From NCBI GenBank assembly GCA_035626475.1, contig DASPNP010000020.1:8048-72047 (forward strand): 64,000 bases of DNA. Reading direction: 5' to 3'. A program made the position numbers and the translations under genes. Numbering within the stretch: position 1 is the stretch's first letter; each line of letters starts with the position of its first letter. This document shows positions 21,469 to 30,012 of this stretch, in pieces. A model generated the notes under the pieces. The model searched no databases and was not told the DNA's origin. It saw nothing but the letters and a program-made list of their open reading frames with translations. The stretch comes from DASPKT01 sp035626475 (GTDB lineage: Bacteria > Pseudomonadota > Alphaproteobacteria > Azospirillales > Azospirillaceae).

Positions 21469-23496
21469 ATGCACCGCCCGCCCTTGACCGCCGCCGAGTT
21501 CGACGCCCGCCAGGACCTTGCCACCAGCCCCGACTCGACGCCCACCTTCGGCGAAATCGTCGAGCGCCGCTTCGGGCGCCGCGACCTGCTGCGTGGCCTG
21601 CTGGCGGGAACGGCCCTGGCCGCCGCCGGGGCGCCGATCGCGGCCGGCGACGCGCTGGCCCAGGCCGCGACGGCCGCCAAGGGCGCCGCCGGCAGCTTCG
21701 GCTTCAAGGAGCTGGCGGCCGGCGTCGACGTGACCCACAAGGTGGCCGAGGGGTACGAGGCCAAGGTGCTGATCCGCTGGGGCGACCCGCTGTTCAAGGA
21801 CAGCCCGGCCTTCGATCCGATGAAGCAGACGGCCGCCGCCCAGCTGCGCCAGTTCGGCTACAACAACGACTATCTGGGCTATTTCCCGCTGCCGATGGGC
21901 TCCGGCAACCCGGACCACGGGCTGCTCTGCGTCAATCACGAGTACGTCAATGTCGAGGTCATGCAGCCCGGCTTGACCGCGCCCAACTCCGACCGCGTCG
22001 ATCCGGCCCGCTACACCAGGGCGAACGCCGAGGTCGAGATGGCGGCCCATGGCGGCAGCGTCGTGGAGGTGAGGCGCGGGGCAGACGGCGCCTGGGCCGT
22101 GGTGCGCGATGGCAGCTACAACCGCCGCATCAACGGGCTGGACACCGAGTTCCGCCTGGTCGGCCCGGCCGCCGGCCATAACAGGCTGAAGACAGCGGCC
22201 GACCCGTCGGGCACCAGGGTGATCGGCATGCTGAACAATTGCGCCGGCGGCGTCACGCCCTGGGGCACCTGGCTCAGCGGCGAGGAGAACATCGACGGCT
22301 ACTTCACCGGCACCATCGACCAGAGCCACCCCGAACAGCGCAACCATGACCGCATGGGCCTGCCCTCCACCTGGTATCTGTGGGGCCGGCATTTCGACCG
22401 GTTCAACGTGAACAAGGAGCCGCGCGAGGCGAACCGCTACGGCTGGGTCTGCGAGATCGATCCCTACGACCCGGCCTCCACGCCGCGCAAGCTGACGGCG
22501 CTGGGCCGCTTCAAGCATGAGGGCGCCACGCCGGTGCTGGCGAAGGACGGCCGCGTCGTCGTCTACATGGGCGACGACCAGCGCTTCGAGCATGTCTACC
22601 GCTTCGTCTCCAAAGGCACCTTCAAGCCGGGCGACCGCGCTGCCAACATGAAGCTGCTGGAGGAGGGCACGCTGTATGTCGCCCGCTACGACGCGGACGG
22701 CACGCTGGCCTGGCTGCCGCTGGTGCACGGCCAGGGGCCGCTGACCGCGAAGAACGGCTTCAAGGACCAGGGCGACGTGCTGATCGAGGCCCGCATCGCC
22801 GCCACGCTGCTGGGCGCCACCCGCATGGACCGGCCGGAGGACGTCGAGGTCAATCCGAAGACGGGCAAGGTCTACGTCACCCTGACGAACAACGAGAGCC
22901 GGCTGAAGGAGGGCTTCGCCGACCTCGCCACGCCCAACGCGGCCAACCCGCGGGCGGAGAACGCCTGGGGCCACATCGTCGAGATGATCCCGCCCGACGG
23001 CGACCACACGGCGTCGACGTTCCGCTGGGAGATCCTGTTGAAGGCCGGCGACCCGTCCAAGCCCGAGGTGGCCGCCAGCTTCAACCCCGCCACCAGCAAG
23101 GACGGCTGGTTCTCCTGCCCCGACAATCTGGCGGTGGACGGGCAGGGGCGGCTCTGGGTCGGCACCGACCAGGGCAGCAAGTGGACCTACACCTCGGGCA
23201 AGTGCGACGGCCTCTACGGCATGGAGACCGAGGGCGCGCTGCGCGGCACGGCGAAGCTGTTCTTCCGCGTGCCCGTCGGCGCCGAGCTGACCGGCCCCTG
23301 CTTCACGCCGGACGACAAGACGCTGTTCGTGTCGGTCCAGCATCCCGGCTGCGACGCGGTGGAGAACTTCACCAAGAGCGGTCTCGACGCGACCTTCGAG
23401 GATCCCGGCACCCGCTGGCCGGATTTCGACGACAAGACCCCGCCGCGGCCGTCGGTCGTCGTCATCACGAAACAGGGGGGTGGGGTGATCGGCTGA
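21469..23496 (+). CDS. phoX: PhoX-family alkaline phosphatase (Tat-exported)
   Basis: 675 residues. ATG 21469 precedes a Tat signal (RRFGRRDLLRGLLAGTALAA) ending at about residue 60. PhoX blocks are LLCVNHEYVN, NNCAGGVTPWGTWLSGEEN, GWVCEIDPYDP and RPEDVEVNPKTGKVYVTLTNN. PhoX enzymes hydrolyse phosphomonoesters in the periplasm using Ca and Fe. It is 34 bases upstream of phoD in the same direction, a probable operon for phosphate scavenging. A weak PHO-box-like element precedes it. Confidence 0.93.
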   Translation: MHRPPLTAAEFDARQDLATSPDSTPTFGEIVERRFGRRDLLRGLLAGTALAAAGAPIAAGDALAQAATAAKGAAGSFGFKELAAGVDVTHKVAEGYEAKVLIRWGDPLFKDSPAFDPMKQTAAAQLRQFGYNNDYLGYFPLPMGSGNPDHGLLCVNHEYVNVEVMQPGLTAPNSDRVDPARYTRANAEVEMAAHGGSVVEVRRGADGAWAVVRDGSYNRRINGLDTEFRLVGPAAGHNRLKTAADPSGTRVIGMLNNCAGGVTPWGTWLSGEENIDGYFTGTIDQSHPEQRNHDRMGLPSTWYLWGRHFDRFNVNKEPREANRYGWVCEIDPYDPASTPRKLTALGRFKHEGATPVLAKDGRVVVYMGDDQRFEHVYRFVSKGTFKPGDRAANMKLLEEGTLYVARYDADGTLAWLPLVHGQGPLTAKNGFKDQGDVLIEARIAATLLGATRMDRPEDVEVNPKTGKVYVTLTNNESRLKEGFADLATPNAANPRAENAWGHIVEMIPPDGDHTASTFRWEILLKAGDPSKPEVAASFNPATSKDGWFSCPDNLAVDGQGRLWVGTDQGSKWTYTSGKCDGLYGMETEGALRGTAKLFFRVPVGAELTGPCFTPDDKTLFVSVQHPGCDAVENFTKSGLDATFEDPGTRWPDFDDKTPPRPSVVVITKQGGGVIG

Positions 23497-23530
23497 GGCC
23501 GCCGCCCCCTGACCCTCTCCCGGAGACATG

Positions 23531-25129
23531 ATGAGCTTCTCTCCCTTCAGGCCCCTCGACCGGCGCGCGCTGCTGAAGCGCTTCGGCGCCACCGCCGCGG
23601 TGATGCTGGGCGTGCCCGCCTCGTCGACGGGCGCGTTCGCCCAGGCCGTGTTCCTGAAGTATCCCTTCTCCCTGGGCGTGGCCTCGGGCGACCCGCTGCC
23701 GGACGGCTTCGTCATCTGGACGCGCGTCGCGCCCGAGCCGCTGGAGCCCGGCTACGGCATGCCGCGCGACCCGGTGGAGATCGGCTGGGAGGTGGCGTCG
23801 GACGACCGCTTCCGCACCATCGTGCAGAAGGGCACGGCGATCGCCCGGCCCGAGATGGGCCATGCCGTCCATGTCGAGGTCGGCGGGCTGGAGTCGGGCC
23901 GCGAGTACTGGTACCGCTTCGTCGCCGGCCGCGAGCGCAGCATGTTCGGCCGCGCCGTCACCGCGCCGGCCCAGGGTGCGACCGTGGCCCGGGCGCGCTT
24001 CGCCGTCACCGGCTGCCAGGATTACGAGCAGGGCCACTTCACCGCGCTGAAGCGCATCGCCGAGGCCCGGCCGGATTTCGTCTACCATTACGGCGACTAC
24101 ATCTACGAATACCGCACCCGGAACTTCTACCGGAACCTGCATGAACCGCTGCTGATCCCGACGGTCCGTACCCATGTCGGCGACGAGGCGCATTCGCTGG
24201 ACGATTACCGCCAGCGCTACGCCCAGTACCGGATGGATTTCGACCTGCAGCTGGCGCACGCGGCGGCGCCCTGGTTCGTCAGCTGGGACGACCACGAGAT
24301 CGTCAACAACTGGGTCGGCGAGCACGAGGGCTTCAACGATACGCCGCCGGAATATTTCCTGCTGCGCCGCGCCGCCGCCGCCCAGGCCTTCTACGAGAAC
24401 ATGCCGCTGCGGCGCGCCGCCTGGCCGAAGGGCGCTTCCATCCAGCTGCACCGCCGCTACGGCTGGGGCGGGCTGATGGATGTGCACCTGCTGGACACGC
24501 GCCAGTACCGCAGCCCGCAGCCCTGTGGCGACAGCTTCAAGCCGGCCTGCGCCGACAATGACGATTCGGCGATCACGGTGCTGGGCGAGGCGCAGGAGAA
24601 GTGGCTGCTGGACGGGCTGACGCGCTCCAAGGCGCAATGGAACGTCCTGGCGCAGCAGATCATGATGATGCCGATGGACCGCGACGCAGGGTCCGGCGTC
24701 ACCGCCAACATGGACACCTGGTCGGCCTACCGGGTGGCGCGCCAGCGCTTGTTGAAGGGACTGCATGAGCGGCGCCGCCAGGACGTGGTGGTGCTGACCG
24801 GCGACGAGCACCAGCACATGGTCGGCGACCTGGTGCTGGACCCGCGCGACGACCGCTCGCCCGTCGTCGCCTCGGAGTTCGTCGGCACCTCCGCCACCTC
24901 GGGCGGCGACGGCGGCGACAAGCGGCCGGATACCGATGCGCTGCTGGCGCAGAACCCGCATATGAAGTTCATCAACGACCAGCGCGGCTTCCTGCTGTGC
25001 GACGTCACGCCGGAGCGCTGGACGACCGAGCTGAAGGTGCTGGACCGGGTGCGCACGCCCGACGGCACGCTGTCCACCCGCGCGACCTTCGTGGTCGAGC
25101 GGGGGGCGGCGGGCGTCAGGACGGCCTGA
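23531..25129 (+). CDS. phoD: PhoD-family alkaline phosphatase/phosphodiesterase
   Basis: 532 residues. Two adjacent ATGs occur (23528, 23531); GGAG at 23522-23525 is better spaced from the second. The Tat-like signal is LDRRALLKRFGATAAVMLG. PhoD motifs are GCQDYEQGHF, YHYGDYIYEYR, WDDHEIVNNW and LTGDEHQHMVGD, which hold the metal-binding Asp and His residues. The product hydrolyses phosphomono- and diesters outside the cytoplasm. It is probably co-transcribed with phoX. The 3' end overlaps the convergent esterase gene by 14 bases. Confidence 0.93.
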   Translation: MSFSPFRPLDRRALLKRFGATAAVMLGVPASSTGAFAQAVFLKYPFSLGVASGDPLPDGFVIWTRVAPEPLEPGYGMPRDPVEIGWEVASDDRFRTIVQKGTAIARPEMGHAVHVEVGGLESGREYWYRFVAGRERSMFGRAVTAPAQGATVARARFAVTGCQDYEQGHFTALKRIAEARPDFVYHYGDYIYEYRTRNFYRNLHEPLLIPTVRTHVGDEAHSLDDYRQRYAQYRMDFDLQLAHAAAPWFVSWDDHEIVNNWVGEHEGFNDTPPEYFLLRRAAAAQAFYENMPLRRAAWPKGASIQLHRRYGWGGLMDVHLLDTRQYRSPQPCGDSFKPACADNDDSAITVLGEAQEKWLLDGLTRSKAQWNVLAQQIMMMPMDRDAGSGVTANMDTWSAYRVARQRLLKGLHERRRQDVVVLTGDEHQHMVGDLVLDPRDDRSPVVASEFVGTSATSGGDGGDKRPDTDALLAQNPHMKFINDQRGFLLCDVTPERWTTELKVLDRVRTPDGTLSTRATFVVERGAAGVRTA

Positions 25130-25880
25130 ACGCCCAGTCCAGGCTCGCGGCCAGCAGCGACGCCTTGAGCACGTGGCCGCCCTGGAACTCCGCGAGCCTC
25201 GCGTCGCGGCCGCGGCGCCGCAGCTCCGTCAGGATGCGGCGGCTGCAGCGGTCGATGTCCAGGACGGTATCCTCGTTCCCGTGCGTCAGGAAGAAGCTGG
25301 CGCCGGCGACCGTCCGCCCACCCGGCGGGATGAAGCCCGGCGACCAGGCCAGCACGTGGCGGAAACGGTCGCCGTTCGCCATGCCCAGCATCAGCGCGTA
25401 GCTGGCCCCGTCGGAGAAGCCGGCCATCGCCTGCCGCTCCGGATCGATGGCGAAGCGCGCCGTCACCCAGGCCAGGGCACGGTCGATGAAGGCGATGTCG
25501 GGACCGGCCGCGCCGCGGATGGCGTCCCACGTCACCTCGCGGCTGTCCGGCGCCAGCACCAGCAGCCCCAGCCGGTCGGCCTCGGCCGTCACCGCCGGCA
25601 GGATGCGGCCGCCGGACCCGCCGGCGCCGTGCAGCAGCAGGAGCAGCGGGGCGGGGCGCGTCGGATCCAGCCCGGCCGGCACGTAGAGCAGCCCGTCGCG
25701 CCCCCGCTCCAGCGCCAGCGGATGGGTGCCGGGCGGCAGGGCGGGCAGGGTGGGGGCCGGGATGGCGGTTTCCAGCCGCGCCGGCGCGTCGTCCCGCCCG
25801 GCCCGGGCCGCCGCATCCGCCGGTCCGGTGGCGGACAGGGCGAGCAGCAGGGCCGTCAGGCCGGGTTTCCAGAAGGGCAT
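25116..25880 (-). CDS. Secreted alpha/beta hydrolase, esterase/PHB-depolymerase-like
   Basis: 254 residues with a Sec signal (GLTALLLALSATGPADA). Alpha/beta-hydrolase features are PLLLLLHGAGGSGG (oxyanion strand), nucleophile Ser156 in GFSDGAS, Asp204 in HGNEDTVLD and His236 in GGHVL, a complete triad at the spacing of phospholipase/carboxylesterase-like enzymes. The substrate is not evident; polyester or short-chain esters are possible. Monocistronic, convergent with phoD. Confidence 0.8.
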   Translation of the reverse strand: MPFWKPGLTALLLALSATGPADAAARAGRDDAPARLETAIPAPTLPALPPGTHPLALERGRDGLLYVPAGLDPTRPAPLLLLLHGAGGSGGRILPAVTAEADRLGLLVLAPDSREVTWDAIRGAAGPDIAFIDRALAWVTARFAIDPERQAMAGFSDGASYALMLGMANGDRFRHVLAWSPGFIPPGGRTVAGASFFLTHGNEDTVLDIDRCSRRILTELRRRGRDARLAEFQGGHVLKASLLAASLDWAFRPS

Positions 25881-26006
25881 GGCGGGGCTCCCCTACCGAC
25901 GGACTACCTCTCAGGAGCGGCCCGCGCGGGCCCTTCCTTTCAGGATTGATTAACCAGCAACTGGTTGGATCGGGTCATTCGATCACCCCGCAGCCGGAGC
26001 CTTCGC

Positions 26007-26213
26007 ATGCCCCCGTCCGTGAGTGCCGACCTCGAGAACGCCGCCTTCGTCCAGGCCCGGCTGCTCGACCATTTCATCTCCCTGGCCCGCGAGGCCCAGG
26101 ACCGTGAGGCCGGCTTCACCCGCGAGAGTCTGAAGGAGTTGATCGACGAGCTGCGCGAGGAGCGCCGCGCCGTCGGCGCCCTGGCCCGTCCGCGTCTCGT
26201 CGCGGTGGAGTGA
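26007..26213 (+). CDS. Small hypothetical protein, 68 aa, helical
   Basis: 68 residues, charged and helical (LLDHFISLAREAQDREAGFT, then ELIDELREERR), with no recognised family. GGAG at 25996-25999 sits 7 bases before ATG 26007. A hairpin with a T run follows about 20 bases after the stop. The neighbouring signalling genes suggest a possible regulatory role, but nothing in the sequence shows it. Confidence 0.6.
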   Translation: MPPSVSADLENAAFVQARLLDHFISLAREAQDREAGFTRESLKELIDELREERRAVGALARPRLVAVE

Positions 26214-26233
26214 GGGCTGCGGAGCCCCGGGAC

Positions 26234-26275
26234 CGGCCCGGCGCTAGGGGGTAATCCCTCCCTAGCCTTTTGGGC
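26234..26275 (+). terminator. Hairpin terminator after the 68-aa gene
   Basis: The inner stem is GCTAGGG / CCCTAGC, with outer pairing GGCCC / GGGCC. CTTTT lies on the 3' side within the structure. Confidence 0.55.
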
Positions 26276-26355
26276 CGGCACCACTACTTCCGATGTTCAG
26301 GGTACAGGCGCCGGTTTTTCGCCTAAGGTGGCTTCACTACTCGCGCTAGTACTGC

Positions 26356-26390
26356 GGGCGCCCTTCGAACAGCGGGGCGCCTCTTTTTTT
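26356..26390 (+). terminator. Second terminator-like hairpin with seven T
   Basis: GGCGCCC and GGGCGCC are separated by about 11 bases and followed by TCTTTTTTT. It lies about 140 bases past the nearest upstream gene and 80 bases past another terminator, so it may end a separate short transcript. It faces the convergent STAS gene. Confidence 0.6.
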
Positions 26391-26415
26391 GCCCGGATGC
26401 CGGGTCGGCCCATCC

Positions 26416-26754
26416 TCAGGCGCCCAGGGCGGAGAGACCGGTCTGCCGGTCCGGATGGATCGCCAGGACCGTGGCGAAGCCGCTGATCTCGAACACCTCG
26501 CGGATATGGTCCGGCATGGTGCTGATGGCGAACTTGCCCTGGCTGGACTTCAGCTTCTTGGCCGCCATCAGCAGCACGCGCAGGCCGGCGGAGCTGATGT
26601 AGTCCAGGCTGCCGAAATCCACGAGCAGCGTGCTGGTGCCGCCGTTGATGAGGCCCATCACCTTCTCCTCGAAGCTCTTCGAGGTGGCGCTATCGACGCG
26701 GCCCTTCGGCGTCAGGACCAGCACCGGCCCGACCGATTCCTCATGCAATTCCAT
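26416..26754 (-). CDS. STAS-domain anti-sigma factor antagonist (RsbV/SpoIIAA-like)
   Basis: 112 residues, a single STAS domain. LVLTPKGRVDSATS forms the early strands. The signature LDYISSAGLRVLL carries Ser54/Ser55, the expected phosphorylation site. AGGAG sits 8 bases before ATG 26754. In partner switching the unphosphorylated antagonist binds the anti-sigma kinase, and a SpoIIE/RsbU-type phosphatase reactivates it. The kinase-like gene is directly upstream on the same strand, and the intact phosphatase at 37626-39275 is a plausible partner (inference). Confidence 0.88.
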   Translation of the reverse strand: MELHEESVGPVLVLTPKGRVDSATSKSFEEKVMGLINGGTSTLLVDFGSLDYISSAGLRVLLMAAKKLKSSQGKFAISTMPDHIREVFEISGFATVLAIHPDRQTGLSALGA

Positions 26755-26833
26755 CAGCGTCGCTCCTCATCCTCTGCGCGCCCGCGCCGTCGGCGGCCGG
26801 GCACGGGGTACATTTCCCAAATGGCGGTGGCGG

Positions 26834-27304
26834 TCAAGCCTCGTTTCCGGCGGTCGCCGGCACCAGCGTCTTGGCGAAGCTGAGACGGTTCAGCCCGCCG
26901 TCGCGCTCATAGCCGACGCTGTCCATGAAGCTCTTCAGGAAGAAGACGCCCAGGCCGCCGATCGGCCGGTCGTCGATGTCGGCATCCAGGTCCGGCGCCG
27001 CGGAGTCGGTCAGCGGGTTGAAGGGCTTGCCATCATCCTCGATGGTGCCGGACAGGCCGCCGCCGCGCGCGTCGAAGCGCAGCAGGATCTCGTGCCGGCC
27101 CTCATCCTCGTAGGCGTAGGAAATGATGTTGGTGACGATCTCGTCGATCACGAGGCAGAGCTGATAGGAGACCTTCGGCGGCGCGCCCTGTTCCTCGCAA
27201 AAGGCTTCAACCGCCTCGATCAGCCCGGAGACCTCCTCGAGGTCGTTGGCGATCCGGAGTTCCAGGGTCGTTCCGTCCACCACCGCCGCCTCTTGGTTGG
27301 GCAT
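26834..27304 (-). CDS. Anti-sigma regulatory factor, RsbW-like serine kinase (HATPase_c_2)
   Basis: 156 residues of the GHKL ATPase fold. The N box is VIDEIVTNIISYAY (Glu55, Asn59), the G1 box IEDDGKPFNPL (Asp91, Gly92) and the G2-like loop IGGLGVFFLKSFMD. RsbW-type proteins phosphorylate a STAS antagonist and sequester a sigma factor or other target. ATG 27304 has no obvious ribosome site. The gene precedes the STAS gene with a 79-base gap, and the two are probably one unit. No sigma-factor gene is in the window, so the output is unknown. Confidence 0.88.
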   Translation of the reverse strand: MPNQEAAVVDGTTLELRIANDLEEVSGLIEAVEAFCEEQGAPPKVSYQLCLVIDEIVTNIISYAYEDEGRHEILLRFDARGGGLSGTIEDDGKPFNPLTDSAAPDLDADIDDRPIGGLGVFFLKSFMDSVGYERDGGLNRLSFAKTLVPATAGNEA

Positions 27305-27469
27305 TGCGCCATGCGGCGCGCCGCGGTCTTGTCCCTGACTGAGTAAAATCTATGGCCCCGCCATGGGCAAGGCTTTCGTGATAGGAGGGAGTAGGGATTA
27401 GACTTTCGGCCAGGTTGGCGTCACCCTGTCGGTGACTCCATGCGGCAGAACCGCAGTGAAGGAAAAGCC

Positions 27470-29527
27470 ATGTCCGCCTCCGTGCCCGACGGCATGACCG
27501 ACGCCGAGACGCTCTCCCAGCCCGGCTGGGAGGAGCGCACGGCCGCCCTGCTCGACGCCGGCCAGATCTTCCTGGCGCAGGACTGGGCGGAGCGCGGCCT
27601 GGCCCGCTTCCCCGGCAGCCACCGCCTCATGGTGCTGCGCGGCTTGGCGCTGATCCGCACCGGTGCCGTGACCGAAGCCGTGGCGGCTCTGAAGCCGCTG
27701 CTGTCGGGCTATGATTCCTCGCCCAAGCGCGACGCCGCCCGGGCGCTGGCCCGCGCCATGGCCGCCGTCGGCAGGCTGGCCGACAAGGAAGAGCCGGCGC
27801 CGGAGTTGCTGGACAGCGTGGTCCATCTCTCCCAGGCGCTCGAGGCGGTGCGCTCCAGCAGCCTGGGCGAGGCGGTGATCGATCCCTCCACCCTCATGGC
27901 GCTGGGCGATCTGCATGCCGAGGCGTGGCAGCGCACCGGCGACGGGGCGCAGCTGGCCGTCGCCCGCGACCTGCTGGTGGAGGCGTTCGAGAAGGGCGGC
28001 GACGGTCGGGCCGGCGTCAACGCCGCGCTGGCCGCCCGGCTGCTCGGCGACCGAAAGCGGGCGGGCGACCTCGCGGCCGCTGCGGCGCGCAACCTCGCCA
28101 TCGCCATCGAGCGGGCCGAGCCCGGTGCCGCCCAGTTCCCGCTGCGCGCGGCCCTCGGCGTCGCCCACCTGATGCATGGGCAGGAAGCGGAGGCGCTGGC
28201 GGATTTCGAGGCGGCGCGCGCGGCGCTGGGCCGCCGCTCGTCCAAGATCGTGCCGGTACTGCGCCAGGTGCGACAGCTGCAGGCCGACGGGGTGTCGGTG
28301 CCGCGGGAGGCGCTGGCGCTGCTGAAGCCGCCGGGCGTCGTCGTCTTCACCGGTCACATGATGGACCGGCCGGACGCCGCCGAACCGCGCTTCCCCGCCT
28401 GGGCCGAGACGGCGGTGCGCGCCGCCATTTCCCGCCGTCTGGAGGCGATGGACGTCCAGATCGGCTATTCGGGGGCGGCCTGCGGCTCGGAGCTGCTGTT
28501 CGTCGAGGCGATGCTGGAGCGCGACGCCGAGGTCAACATCGTCCTGCCCTTCGACAAGGACGATTATGTCCGCGCCGCGGTGGCCCAGGGCGGCCCGCGC
28601 TGGGAGCGGCGCTTCAACAACGCGCTGCGCCTGGCCGACCACGTCAGCTACGCCACGAACGAGAGCTATCTCGGCCACGAGATGCTGTTCCGCTTCCAGA
28701 ACCAGATGCTGCACGGCCTCGCCACGCTGCGCAGCCAGTTCCTGGAGACCGCGCCCTACCTGCTGGCGCTGTGGGACATGCAGGAGGGATCGCTGGCCGG
28801 CGGCGCCGCCGACTTCATCGACCAGTGGGCCGACATCGCGCGGCTGCAGATCATCGATCTGGACGAGGTCGTCTCGGAGGTGGAGCGGCCGGCCGAGCCG
28901 GTCCGGGTCACCGCCCCGCCGCCCTTCGTGCCGGTGGAACCGGAGCGCGAGATCCGCTGCATGCTGTTCGCCGACATCGTCGGCTACAGCAAGCTGGGGG
29001 AGGGCAGCGTGCCCGCCTACATGCGCTTCTGCGAGGCGCTGGCGGCGGAGCTGCGGGCCAACGCCCCCGCGCCGGAGATGATCAATACCTGGGGCGACGC
29101 CATCTTCGCGGTGAACGCCCGCGCCTCCGACCTGGTGCGCTTCGCCTTCCAGCTGAAGGATCTGGTGCGGCGCCTGGGGCGCGAGATGTCGGGCGAGGCG
29201 GGGCCGCTGAACCTGAACATCCGCATCTCGCTCCATGCCGGCCCGGTCTTCGCCGGCCGCGACCCGTTCAACGACAAGCCCAACTTCTTCGGCGCCCACA
29301 TCAACCGAGCCGCGCGGCTGGAGCCGGTGACGGTGCCCGGCCACATCTACGCCACCCAGCAGTTCGTGGCCCTGCTCACCACCGAGGAGAGCATGGCCCG
29401 GCACGAGGCGGAGGAGCAGGACCAGGAGTTCCACCCGGCGGCGGTCTGCGAGTATGTCGGCGTCATGTCGCTGGCGAAGAACTTCGGCAAGCAGCCGGTC
29501 TACCATGTGCGCGCGGCCAATGGCTGA
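27470..29527 (+). CDS. Class III adenylate/guanylate cyclase with TPR-like and SLOG-like N-terminal regions
   Basis: 685 residues. GAAGGAAA precedes ATG 27470. Residues about 20-280 are helical and TPR-like. Residues about 288-440 (GVVVFTGHMMDRP, then YSGAACGSELLFVEAML and NIVLPF) look like a SLOG/Rossmann nucleotide-sensing fold. The cyclase domain (about 494-680) has both metal aspartates, Asp502 in LFADIVGYSKLG and Asp543 in NTWGDAIF, and the transition-state Asn612/Arg616 in HINRAARLE, so it should be active. No membrane segment. cNMP-binding domains are encoded at 32293-32688 and at the end of 34217-37396. cAMP versus cGMP cannot be decided here. Confidence 0.88.
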   Translation: MSASVPDGMTDAETLSQPGWEERTAALLDAGQIFLAQDWAERGLARFPGSHRLMVLRGLALIRTGAVTEAVAALKPLLSGYDSSPKRDAARALARAMAAVGRLADKEEPAPELLDSVVHLSQALEAVRSSSLGEAVIDPSTLMALGDLHAEAWQRTGDGAQLAVARDLLVEAFEKGGDGRAGVNAALAARLLGDRKRAGDLAAAAARNLAIAIERAEPGAAQFPLRAALGVAHLMHGQEAEALADFEAARAALGRRSSKIVPVLRQVRQLQADGVSVPREALALLKPPGVVVFTGHMMDRPDAAEPRFPAWAETAVRAAISRRLEAMDVQIGYSGAACGSELLFVEAMLERDAEVNIVLPFDKDDYVRAAVAQGGPRWERRFNNALRLADHVSYATNESYLGHEMLFRFQNQMLHGLATLRSQFLETAPYLLALWDMQEGSLAGGAADFIDQWADIARLQIIDLDEVVSEVERPAEPVRVTAPPPFVPVEPEREIRCMLFADIVGYSKLGEGSVPAYMRFCEALAAELRANAPAPEMINTWGDAIFAVNARASDLVRFAFQLKDLVRRLGREMSGEAGPLNLNIRISLHAGPVFAGRDPFNDKPNFFGAHINRAARLEPVTVPGHIYATQQFVALLTTEESMARHEAEEQDQEFHPAAVCEYVGVMSLAKNFGKQPVYHVRAANG

Positions 29528-29537
29528 GAGGGCGGAA

Positions 29538-29885
29538 ATGAGCGGAGAGAGCCCGGCGGACAAGGTCGCCATCGTCCAGGCGCAACTGGAGGCCTACAAC
29601 GCGCAGGACACGGCCGCCTTCGCCGCTACCTACGCGGAGGACGTGGTCGTCGCCGAGGTCGGCGGGGAGGTGACGATCCGCGGCCGGGCGGCGCTGTTCG
29701 ACCGCTATGCCAAGCTGTTCGCCGAGTTCCCCGACAACCGGGCGGAGATCCTCCACCGCATCGTCATCGGCGACCGGGTGGTCGACCATGAGCGGGTGAC
29801 CCGCCGGGCGGACACCATCATCGAGGTGCTGGCTGTCTACACGGTCACGGACGGGCTGATCCGCCGGGTCGACTTCATCAAGTAG
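29538..29885 (+). CDS. SnoaL-like/NTF2-fold protein
   Basis: 115 residues from ATG 29538, which has AGGG upstream; an in-frame ATG at 29520 would overlap the cyclase stop. The pattern KVAIVQAQLEAYNAQDTAAF, YAEDVVV, GRAALFDRYAKLF, DHERVTRR, then VTDGLIRRVDFIK is a SnoaL/ketosteroid-isomerase-like cone fold. These bind small hydrophobic ligands or act as enzymes; the exact role is unknown. It is only 10 bases after the cyclase gene and probably co-transcribed, so it may bind a ligand in the same pathway. Confidence 0.75.
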   Translation: MSGESPADKVAIVQAQLEAYNAQDTAAFAATYAEDVVVAEVGGEVTIRGRAALFDRYAKLFAEFPDNRAEILHRIVIGDRVVDHERVTRRADTIIEVLAVYTVTDGLIRRVDFIK

Positions 29886-30012
29886 CACCCGTCGCGGGCG
29901 GTGGGCCGGGTTGGCGGACACCCCTTGAGGTGTGGCGCCGGGTGCGCTACTCTGGCGCGACAAAAGCGGCGAGGAAATCGCCGAACCGATGCTCCGACCC
30001 CATGGGGAACGC

